64,000 bases of DNA from Nissolia schottii (taxonomy: Eukaryota > Streptophyta > Magnoliopsida > Fabales > Fabaceae), in the NCBI GenBank assembly GCA_003254905.1, contig QANU01031579.1, positions 250,193 to 314,192 of the forward strand, in the 5' to 3' direction. The notes under the pieces are model-generated. The model was not told the DNA's origin. It was given only the letters and a program-made list of their open reading frames with translations, and ran no database searches. Every line of letters begins with the position of its first letter. Positions within the stretch are counted from its first letter, which is position 1. Both the position numbers and the translations under genes were made by a program. Positions 48,801 to 57,990 of the stretch are shown here, piece by piece.

Positions 48801-50051
48801 TTGTTATCCATTGCTGCCATCAAAAATTGGCATTTTCTGCAATTGGATATCAACAATGCCTTTCTCAATGGTGATCTTGAAGAGGAGGTATATATGCAGA
48901 AGCCTTTAGGCTATCACAAGGAGGGGGAGCACCTAGTTTGCAGACTCAAGAAGTCCATTTATGGCCTGAGGCAGGCATCTCGACAGTGGTTCAACAAATT
49001 TTCATCCTCTCTGCTTGCTAATGGTTTTGTCCAGTCAAAGAATGACTATTCTTTGTTCACTCAAGGTTCTGCTGATCAATTGGTGATTTTACTAGTCTAT
49101 GTGGATGACATCATTGTGGCTGGTGCATCCAAGGAAAGGATAACTCAGGTTCAACAACAACTGGAGTCCTTATTCAAGCTAAAGGTACTTGGTGACCTTA
49201 AGTATTTCCTTGGTTTGGAAATAGCCAAGTCCCCTGCTGGGATACTCCTTTCTCAGCATAAGTACACTTTAAACCTGTTAGAAGATACGGGGTTTTTGGA
49301 GGCAAAACCAGAAACCTTGCCCATGGAACCGAAGCTCATCCTGTCTAGTGATGATGGGGACCCATTAGATGATCCTTCCCAATATAGGAGGATGATTGGT
49401 AGATTGATGTATCTTACCATATCAAGACCAGACATATGCTTTGCTGTGAACAAGCTTAGCCAGTACATGTCCAACCCGAAGAGCACTCATTTGCAGGCCT
49501 TGCATCATTTGCTCAGGTATTTGAAAAGGACTCCAGGCCAGGGACTTATGTTTTCTGCTTCATCTCAGATTAGGCTGCAGGCGTATGTAGATGCAGACTG
49601 GGGTGGCTGCAAGGACACTAGGCGCAGCACCACGGGGTTCTGTGTGTTCATAGGCGATTCATTGGTGTCATGGCGCTCTAAGAAGCAACCCACTGTGTCA
49701 AGATCCTCAGCTGAAGCCGAGTATCGCGCTCTGGCTAGTGTCACTAGTGAGCTTGTGTGGCTCCAAAGTTTTCTTCGAGATTTTGAAATTGAGATTGGGC
49801 GAGCTTGTGTGTACTGTGATAGTCAATCAGCCATTGCTATTGCCTCTAATCCCGCGTTCCATGAGCGTTCCAAGCACATAGAGATAGACTGCCACTTCAC
49901 ACGGGAAAAGGTGAATGAAGGCGCCATCACCCTCATCCATGTCAAGTCCAAGGACCAAGTGGCGGATCTCTTGACAAAGGCGATCCCACGACCTTTATTC
50001 GAGCAATTAGTTTCCAAGTTGGGAACATTGAATATATATTCTCCAACTTGA
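45885..50051 (+). CDS. Copia gag-pol polyprotein (1388 aa)
   Basis: One open frame with standard copia order. Gag (about residues 1-240; includes NFHYWHRSMKMALLAKNK), CCHC zinc knuckle CAHCGVLGHTKAQC (about 249-262), protease WILDSGATSH (about 365), GAG-pre-integrase (LWHARLGHLS, about 505) with HHCC zinc binding, integrase core (DLIHCDIWGPF, IRSDNAKE and a later Glu), then reverse transcriptase (CRWVYKIKHKSDG; YVDDIIVAG at about 1080) and RNase H (ADWGGCKDTRRSTTGFC; SRSSAEAEYRAL; DSQSAIAIA). Copia elements place integrase before RT, as seen here. Gag and Pol are in one frame. Length is usual for plant copia. It looks whole. Confidence 0.95.
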   Translation: MAAQSLEEFTNPYSILSSDGPALMLVSQPLNGDNFHYWHRSMKMALLAKNKMAFVDGTLPRPEGDQMLMASWDRINSIVCSWLLNSVSKDISASIITHSTAAAIWQDLKDRFQQGNGPRIFELKKELATTRQGGLSVTLYYTKLKSLWTELGEYRPILSCNCEGTQQFLKFLETEFVLGFLMGLDDSYSAIRGQILLMDPIPPINKVFSLVIQEEKQRAVGAVDSQASFAVRNGQDDKKTSSGDRPKCAHCGVLGHTKAQCYKIIGYPPHYKKGKNRTSNSANQVTEVAAPASSASSDLPAQFNSSQLQQLMAMLSAQMAAASVPQVDNPKEQAPGTTLSSIEHTYLGQVMSANTSGQSISSKWILDSGATSHITCSTSNFIPTMGVSHSFVSLPNNHKVRVQSIGTVTLSNSLKLHNVLYIPDFHVNLISVAALLKQGPYAVVFNTHTCFIQDLSNLRVIGKANLLEGLYFLKDDEAHSSNSVSISVSNNVLNDASSVSLWHARLGHLSNKILHKIRLPDLKYTSPHSICNICPLAKMKKLPYVSHNHLAKNAFDLIHCDIWGPFHAPTHYGHRYFLTIVDDSTRFTWIYLLTSKAESTQKLINFVVMVETQFHKVVKQIRSDNAKELALTSFLQSKGILHQFSCVQSPQQNSVVERKHQHILNVARALFFQSKIPISFWGECIATATLLINWTPAKVLQFQSPYQKLYDQVPPYDSLRVFGCLCFASTLAAHRTKFQPRATAAVFVGYPSGYKGYRLYNLATKEFFISRDVTFHESIFPFHTNTASVPADPFPTTVVPLPQQDISITETLLQQPQLTDPTPPVPQLRRSSRPSRLPSYLSQYQCNSATSHPISNFFTYTRLQPTYQQFVLNVDTIPEPNFYHQAVSYPEWRQAMHEEIQAMETNDTWDLVPLPKGKHTIGCRWVYKIKHKSDGSIDRFKARLVAKGYTQQAGIDFQETFSPVAKLTSVRILLSIAAIKNWHFLQLDINNAFLNGDLEEEVYMQKPLGYHKEGEHLVCRLKKSIYGLRQASRQWFNKFSSSLLANGFVQSKNDYSLFTQGSADQLVILLVYVDDIIVAGASKERITQVQQQLESLFKLKVLGDLKYFLGLEIAKSPAGILLSQHKYTLNLLEDTGFLEAKPETLPMEPKLILSSDDGDPLDDPSQYRRMIGRLMYLTISRPDICFAVNKLSQYMSNPKSTHLQALHHLLRYLKRTPGQGLMFSASSQIRLQAYVDADWGGCKDTRRSTTGFCVFIGDSLVSWRSKKQPTVSRSSAEAEYRALASVTSELVWLQSFLRDFEIEIGRACVYCDSQSAIAIASNPAFHERSKHIEIDCHFTREKVNEGAITLIHVKSKDQVADLLTKAIPRPLFEQLVSKLGTLNIYSPT

Positions 50052-50058
50052 GGGGGAG

Positions 50059-50332
50059 TATTAGAGTAATGAGTTATTTCATTAGCACTAGCTATTTAAC
50101 TAGCCTAGCTTAGTTTACTTGCTGTTCAAGCTTGGTTGTTAGTTAGTTATTTTTCTGTTTTCCTTCCCATAACAGAAAGGTATTCTGTTAGCTGCTGTTG
50201 CTGTATATAAACAATGAGTTACTTGCTATGCAAGCTAACCGATTCATTCTTCAATTTCACTCGTTCTTCTCTCATGTCTCGATGGCTCTCTTCTTCTTCC
50301 TCTCTCGGTTCTCAAGCCCCTGAGACTCAATA
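50059..50332 (+). repeat. 3' LTR of the young copia
   Basis: 274 bp, same sequence as the 5' LTR by eye, followed by the CTTAC duplication. Confidence 0.93.
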
Positions 50333-53300
50333 CTTACTCCATATTGACAATACTCTTACTTTCACCTAACTGTACCGCAGATTGCACTGATTTCAGATTA
50401 ATATAACTCTTCCTTTCCTTCACTTTAATTCACTTGCAGAAATTTCTTAATATATGATTGCCTCAGTAGTCTTACCTTGCAAAGATATAGTAATATGTTG
50501 ACAAATATCGCGACTTTAATTTACCTGACTGCACTCACTTCAGATTGGCATCAATGCTTACTTTCCCTCACTTTAATTCACCTACAGATATTTCTTGCTA
50601 TATGATTGCCTCAATAGTCTCACTTGCAATATTAAAAAGTGAGACTGCACTCACTACACAAGATATTAAACGTGCATGTAAGTCACCTGACTTTACCGTG
50701 GACCGCGTTGAATTCAGATTGACATTACTCTTACTTTCCTTTATTTTAATTCACCTACAGAAATTTCTTTATATATGATTGCCTCATTAGACTTACCTTG
50801 CAAAGATATAGTAATATATTGATAAATATCACGGCTTGAATTAACTTGACTGCACTCACTTCACATTGGCATCAATACTTACTTTCCTTCACTTTAATTC
50901 ACGTGCAGAAACTCTTAACATATGATTACCTCAGTAGTTTTATCATGCAAAGATATAGTAATATGTTGACAAATATCGCCCTATAATTTACCTGACTGCA
51001 CTTACTCCAGATTGACGATACTCTTATTTTCACATGACTTTACCGCGGATTGCACTGACTTCAGATTAATATAACTCTTACTTTCCTTCACTTTAATTCA
51101 CCTGCAGAAATTTCTTAATATAGGATTGGCTCAGTTGTCTTACCTTGCAAAGATATAGTAATATGTTGACAAATATCGCGGCTTTAATTCACCTGACTGC
51201 ACTCACTTTAGATTGGCATCAATGCTTAATTTCCTTCACTTTAATTCACCTGCAGAAATTTCTTAATATATGATTGTCTCAATAGTCTTACTTGCAATAT
51301 TAGAAAGTGAGACTGCACTCACTGCACAAGATATTAAACGTGCATGTAATTCACCTGACTTTATCACGGATTGCACTGACTTCAGATTGGCATTACCCTT
51401 ACTTTCACCTGACTTTACCGCGGACTTCACTGACTTTAGATTGGCATTACTCTTACTTTCCTTCACTTTAATTCACCTGCAGAAATTTCTTAACATATGA
51501 TTGCCTCAGTAGTCTTACCTTGCAAAGGTATAGTAATATGTTGACAAATATCGCGACTTTAATTCACCTGACTGCACTCACTTCAGATTGACATCAATGC
51601 TTCCTTTCCTTCACTTTAATTCACCTGCAGAAATTTCTTAATATATGATTGCGTCAATAGTCTTACTTGCAATATTAGAAAGTGAGACTGCACTCACTGA
51701 AAAGGATATTAAAGGTTCATGTAATTCACCTGACTTTACCGCGGACTGCACTGACTTTACATTGGCATTACTGTACTTTCCTTCACCTTAACTCACCTGC
51801 AAAAATTTCTTAATATATGATTGTCTCAATAGTCTAACCTTGCAAAGATATAGTAATATATTGACAAATATCACGGCTTTAATTCACTTGACTGCACTAT
51901 TGACATCAATGCTTACTTTCCTACACTTTAATTCACCTGCAGAAACTCTTAACATATTATTGCCTCAGTAGGCTTATCTTGCTAAGATATAGTAAAATGT
52001 TGACAAATATCGGGTTTTAATTCACCTGACTGTACTTACTCTAGATTGGCAATATTTACTGTCACTTGACTTTACCAAGGATTGCACTGACTTTAGATTA
52101 ATATAACTCTTACTTTCCTTCACTTTAATTCACTTACAGAAATTTCTTAATATATGATTGCCTCAATAGTCTTACCTTGCAAAGATATAGTAATATTTTG
52201 ACAAATATCGCGACTTTAATTTGCCTGACTGCACTCACTTCAGATTGACATCAATGCTTACTTTCCTTCACTTTAATTCACCTGCAGAAATTTCTTGCTA
52301 TATAATTGTCTCAATAGTCTTACTTGCAATATTAGAAAGTGTGACTGCACTCACTGCACAAGATATTAAACGTGCATGTAATTCATATGACTTTACCGCG
52401 GATTGCACTAAACTCAGATTGGCATTACACATACTTTCACCTGAGTTTACCGCGGATTGCACTGACTTTTGATTAGCATTACTCTTACTTTCCTTCACTT
52501 TAAGTCACCTGCAGAAATTTCTTAGCATATGATTGCCTCAGTAGTCTTACCTTGCAAAGATATAGAAATATGTTGACAAATATTGCGACTTTAATTCATC
52601 TAACTGCACTCACTTCAGATTAGCATCAATGCTTACTTTCCTTCACTTTAATTAACCCGTAGAAATTTCTTAATATATGATTTCCCCAATAATCTTACTT
52701 GCAATATTAGAAAGTGAGACTGCACTCACTGAACAAGACATTAACGATGCATGTAATTCACCTGATTTTACCGCCGACTACACTCACTCCATATTAGCAT
52801 GACTCTTGTAACCTGACTTTACCGCAGATTGCACTGACTTTAGATTGACATTACTCTTGCTTTCCTTCACTTTAATTCACATGCAGAAATTTCTTAATAT
52901 ATGATTGCCTCAATAGTCATACCTTCCAAAGATATAGTAATATGTTGACAAATATCGTGGATTTAATTCACTTGACTGCACTCACTTCACAATGCTTAGT
53001 TTCCTTCAATTTAATTCACCTACAAAAATTTCGTAATATATGATTGTTTCAATAGTCTTACTTGCAACATTAGAAAGTAAGACTGCTCTCACTGCACAAG
53101 ATATTAATGATGCGTGTAACCCACCTGATTTTACCGCAGACTGCACTAACTCCAGATTGGCATTACTTTTACTTTCCTTCACTTTAATTCACCTGCGAAA
53201 ATTCTTAACATATGATTGTCTCAGTAGTCTTATCTTGCAAAGATATAATAATATGTTGACAAATATCGGGTTGTAATTCACCTGACTGCACTTACTCCAT

Positions 53301-53464
53301 ATTGACAATACTCTTACTTTCACCTGACTTTGCCGCAGATTGCACTGATTTCAGATTGATATAACTCTTACTTTCCTTCACTTTAATTTACTTGCAGAAA
53401 TTTCTTAATATATGATTGTCTCAGTAGTCTTACCTTGCAAAGATATAGTAATATGTTGACAAAT

Positions 53465-54889
53465 TGATAAGTGTCATATTTTGGTATTTCTATAGGCTTA
53501 GATGACACTTGTGTGAATTATTTTAGATAAAATTATAAGCGCCTGGCGTGCGCCTGGCTTGTGAGCCTGGCGTGTTGTCCGTGGTCCATATACTTTTCCC
53601 GCCTCGCCATCCTTTATATGCGTCTTACCTATATGGGATTTTTGCAAGAATTGTATCAATTTATTCATATATGTATCCACTCCTGGAGTGCGCCTGGCGT
53701 GCGCCTGTCTTGTGAGCCAGGCATCCTCACCTAATCTTCTAGAAGCAGCCGCCACAGTAGACCAAGCCGCCAGCAATCTCACCAACCACGCCTGACGCGT
53801 TCACCAACCACGCCTGACGCACGACTAGCGTGTCTGGCAGCTGAGGCTTTGCCTATAAATAGGAAGGCATCCATGCAACTCAAATCATCAATTTTCTATT
53901 CATTCCTACTACACTATACACTCCATACTTGAGTTAGGAATAGAAAGAAAGGGTTAGGAGCCAAAGAATCCCTTAGGGGAAGTGCTGGAGAAATTCCAAA
54001 GGTTGTAATTCGTGGTGGAAGTGTGGAAACAAACCACCGTCTCTCTTCAACCTGCTGCTTTCTCTAAGTTCTTGTAAGCTTGTAAACTATCCATGTCCAT
54101 GGATAGCTAACTTTCTTTCTTGTTGGGATTTGATGTTTTGTATTTCTTAAATATATCCATCTTGACTTATGTGATATGAATCTATGTTGTTCTATCTAGT
54201 TTTGGTTAAACATGTTGAATCTTGATTTGAGACTTAGATGTATGAGTGAAAACTATGCTAATAAGTTATAACCAAATTAAGGTTCCAATATTGTCATTCT
54301 AAAAGCTTATGTTATCCTTAAATGTTTGTGAACGAAAGTTACAATCATTAACTTTGATCTAGATCAATTCATCTAATTCTGAATTGTCGTAATTAGAATA
54401 AGGGATTAGTCGTATTAACATCTGAATTAATGTCGGTTTGCTTTGTTAGTTTGTGCAATAAATTGACAAAATAATAAAAGGGAATCGAGTGATCTTAACA
54501 TGCTTGAAAGAGATGATTAAGTTAAAAACTGGTGGCGATAAAATCAAGAACACATAGATGATACTTAACAAGTTATTGGTTACATTAAAGTGGTATTACA
54601 AATCAAATCCCAACACCTTTCTCTACTAGCCTAACTCAACTCCATTATTATCTTGTACTTTCAATTTATTTTCAATTTACTTCTGTGTTAAAACCCTAAA
54701 CAAAATTATTATCCCTTGTTGCTTAAATTATCACAATTCAAAGACAGTTGTTTTAAAGCATCAATCCATGTGGATACGACTATACCCGATTATACTGCAA
54801 TTGAATTCCTTGAGAATCTGAAAGCTGTAAAGAAGGATATACATATTAAATAAATGAGAGTGCAAACCATTGGGAAAAAGCTTTCAACA
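53465..54889 (+). mobile_element. Solo LTR (1425 bp), gypsy-like, in the satellite
   Basis: Begins TGATAAGTGTCATATTTTGG and ends GCTTTCAACA, flanked by the 5-bp duplication CAAAT (53460-53464 and 54890-54894) with satellite sequence continuing exactly on both sides. TATA-like gcctataaatagg near 53850. A GC-rich motif (gcgcctggcgtgcgcctgg) occurs twice in the upstream part (53540 and 53690 regions). No internal domains. The length fits Athila/Tat or other long-LTR gypsy families; lineage uncertain. Confidence 0.85.
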
Positions 54890-56485
54890 CAAATATCGCG
54901 ACTTTAATTTACTTGACTGCACTCACTTCAGATTGGCATCAATGCTTACTTTCCCTCACTTTAATTCGCCTGCAGAAATTTCTTACTATATGGTTGACTC
55001 AATAGTCTTACTTGCAATATTAGAAAGTGAGACTGCACTCACTGCACAAGATATTAAACGTGCATGTAAGTCAACTGACTTTACCGCAGACTGCGCTGAA
55101 TTCAGATTGACATTACTCTTACTTTCCTTCATTTTAATTCACCTGCAGAAATTTCTTAATATATGATTGCCTCATTAGTCTTACCTTGCAAAGATATTGT
55201 AATGTATTGATAAATATCACGGCTTGAATTAACTTGACTGCACTCACTTCACATTGGCATCAATACTTACTTTCCTTCACTTTAATTCACCTGCAGAAAT
55301 TCTTAACATATGATTGCCTCAGTAGTTTTATCATGCAAAGATATAGTAATATGTTGACAAATATCGGGCTCTAATTCACCTGACTGCACTTACTCCAGAT
55401 TGACGATACTCTTATTTTCACCTGACTTTACCAACGATTGCACTGACTTCAGATTAATATAACTCTTACTTTCCTTCACTTTAACTCACCTGCAGAAATT
55501 TCTTAATATATGATTGGCTCAGTTGTCTTACCTTGCAAAAATATAGTAATATGTTGACAAATATCGCGGCTTTAATTCACCTGACTGCACTCACTTCAGA
55601 TTGGCATCAATGCTTAATTTCCTTCACTTTAATTCACCTGCAGAAATTTCTTAATATATGATTGCCTCAATAGTCTTACTTGCAATATTAGAAAGTGAGA
55701 CTGCACTCACTGCACAAGATATTAAACGTGCATGTAATTCACCTGACTTTATCGTGGATTGCACTGACTTTAGATTGGCATTACTCTTACTTTCACCTGA
55801 CTTTACCGCGGACTGCACTGACTTTAGATTGGCATTACTCTTACTTTCCTTCACTTTAATTCACCTACGGAAATTTCTTAACATATGATTGCCTCAGTAG
55901 TCTTACCTTGCAAAGGTATAGTAATATGTTGACAAATATCGCGACTTTAATTCACCTGACTGCACTCACTTCAGATTGACATCAATGCTTACTTTCCTTC
56001 ACTTTAATTCACCCGCAGAAATTTCTTAATATATGATTGTCTCAATAGTCTTACTTGCAATATTAGAAAGTGAGCCTGCACTCACTGAACAAGATATTAA
56101 AAGTGCATGTAATTCACCTGACTTTACCGCGGACTGCACTCACTCCAGATTGGCATTATGCTTACTTTAACCTGACTTTACCGCAGACTGCACTACCTTT
56201 AGATTGGCATTACTTTAACTTTCCTTCACTTTAATTCACCTGCAGAAATTTCTTGATATATGATTGCCTCAGTAGTCTTACCTTGCAAAGATATAGTAAT
56301 ATGTTGACAAATATCGCGACTTTAATTCACTTGACTGCACTCACTTCACATTGGCATCAATGCTTACTTTCCTTCACTTTAATTCACCTGCAGAAATTCT
56401 TAGCATATGATTGCCTCAGTAGTCTTACCTTGCAAAGATATAGTAATATGTTGACAAATATCGGACTTTAATTCATCTGACTAAC

Positions 56486-56840
56486 TCTATGAATTTTGAA
56501 TTTAACAAAGAAGATAGTACGATACCACTCAGTTTACTTCTTTATACTATCCATTCAACTTTTACTAAAGTTATGAGATACCTATGTAGTAGAACTAAGT
56601 ACTCTATATACATCTAGTTCAATCTATACATATCCTAAATTGAACATAGAGTAGTTAGCAGCCCAAAAGTAGTGATTGAACTTGTCCATAGAGTAGTCAA
56701 CAACTTTCCAGTACTATAAAGGAAGTGCACGAAATTAACTCATAGTTGGCAGTATAAAATTTATACAATAAAGATGAAGAATGACACAAATAATATCTTA
56801 CTTTTCCTACATTCAGGGGATTTATGTGCAACCCTTTACA
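56486..56840. other. Unique-looking DNA between satellite and P450 pseudogene
   Basis: No gene seen. This is the sequence where the satellite stops; no repeat end is recognisable at the junction. Confidence 0.4.
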
Positions 56841-57364
56841 TCATTTCATTGTAGTATCTAGATTTGTAACTAGCATGTGCAAACCTGGCCAAATTCTACA
56901 ACCAGCACCAAATGGAATTAACTCAAAATCTTGTCCACGAAAATCTATAGCATTGTTAAAGAACCTCTCAAGGTAAAACTCTTCTGGGTCTTTCCAAACT
57001 TTAGGATCTATATGAATACCCCAAACATTCACATACACCAATGTCTTGGCTGGAATTTCATAACCATCTATGATACATTTTTCATTTGTTTCTCTTGACA
57101 CAAGTAGCGGTGCTAGTGGGAGCAATCTGAATATCTCTTTTATCACTGCCTTGAAATAGATGAACTTTTGAGCATCATCCTTGTCTAAGAAATCTTTCTT
57201 AACTCCCAGGCTTCTAATTTCTTCTTGAACTTTCTTCATTATTCTTGAATTTGTAATCAATGCAGTCATTGTAGAAACTAATGTGGCTGAAGTGGTATCA
57301 ATAGCTGCTATAAGCATGTCCTATATTTGGAATCAATTAGTTGTATTATTGATGAAAATAAATC

Positions 57365-57580
57365 ACTACAAGAAATTCTGTATTTTGTGGAGGTTATTTT
57401 AGCATTTTGTGACAATTTAGAAATCACTGCAATCATGACTGTTGGTAGGTCATTTTGTAGCGGTTTGGAAAACTGTCGGAATCAAAAAGCTTGAAAATTC
57501 TAGAGAATCATCATGAAAAAGTAAATAAAAATTGTGACGGTTTGAAATTGCTGCTATGTATAAAATTCATAAATAAAAAA
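57365..57580 (+). mobile_element. CACTA terminus inside the P450 intron
   Basis: Starts CACTACAAGAAATTC. It is followed by several variants of 'ttttgtggcggttt' (near 57380, 57405, 57450 and 57530), which is the subterminal repeat pattern of CACTA elements. The facing end (TTTCTTGTAGTG) was not found up to 61247. The element may therefore be truncated, or may have carried the adjacent UBP fragment. Confidence 0.65.
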
Positions 57581-57990
57581 CAAATAATTGTCAAGCAATA
57601 CTATACAACATTTACATTTTATTTGTTGTAGATTTTTTTTTATAAAGTAATGTTATTTGTATGCGCAAAAATTCTAGACTTCTAACACTTACATTTCCAA
57701 AAGTATGGTACCAATGATAGTTTTTCGGAATTTTCAAAGTTTTAAAACTTTTCATTAAAAAATTGACGCAAACACGTTGAGACAATACAAATTATCCTTA
57801 ATCCATATGACCATTTAAAAGTAAACAATTATTTGATGAACACAATTAATATTATTCAAATAAACAAAAGGCAAAGGGAAAAGAGTTCATACCAAGAACA
57901 CCGCTTTGATATAATCATAAGTGAGATCTATGAAAAACGAATGCTCCTTCTTTAATTGAAGTAAGACGTGAATAATATTCTCTTTCTCAG

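Larger units (their letters stand above)
45316..50332 (+). mobile_element. Whole-looking young Ty1/copia retrotransposon (5017 bp)
   Basis: LTRs at both ends (274 bp each, identical by eye), a primer binding site directly after the 5' LTR (tggtatcag, 45590), a polypurine tract before the 3' LTR (gagggggag, 50050-50058), one long gag-pol frame, and a 5-bp target duplication CTTAC (45311-45315 and 50333-50337). The LTR ends are TATTAG...CAATA rather than strict TG...CA. Identity of the LTRs implies a very recent insertion. It sits inside the satellite, whose uninterrupted sequence is preserved at 53280-53300. Confidence 0.95.
44840..56485. repeat. Satellite array (about 5.2 kb net) with dimeric unit and about 2.97-kb higher-order period
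   Basis: Made of two alternating related subunits sharing 'ttactttccttcactttaat', 'tcacctgcagaaatttctta' and 'atatatgattgcctca'. One subunit (about 148 bp) continues 'ccttgcaaagatatagtaat', then 'atgttgacaaatatcgcg'. The other (about 195-230 bp) continues 'agaaagtgagactgcactca', then 'gactttaccgcggactgcac'. Diagnostic variants repeat at long range: 44937-45315 plus 50338-52930 forms one period (about 2.97 kb after removing the copia), and 52930-53464 plus 54895-56485 repeats its first about 2.1 kb. The array is interrupted by the copia (45316-50332) and the solo LTR (53465-54889). Small open frames in it are repeat artefacts. Confidence 0.9.

Noticed and set aside
51270-51500. Recurring small frames in the satellite (for example 45060-45296, 51270-51500, 53040-53276, 55658-55888) encoding similar peptides with DFTADCTDFRLALLLLS
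   Set aside because: They repeat because the DNA repeats; the frames break at ordinary unit variants, and no start context, promoter or known domain is present.
44840-56485. Array considered as a CRISPR
   Set aside because: Units are long, imperfect and dimeric with no spacer/repeat alternation, and the window is plant nuclear DNA.
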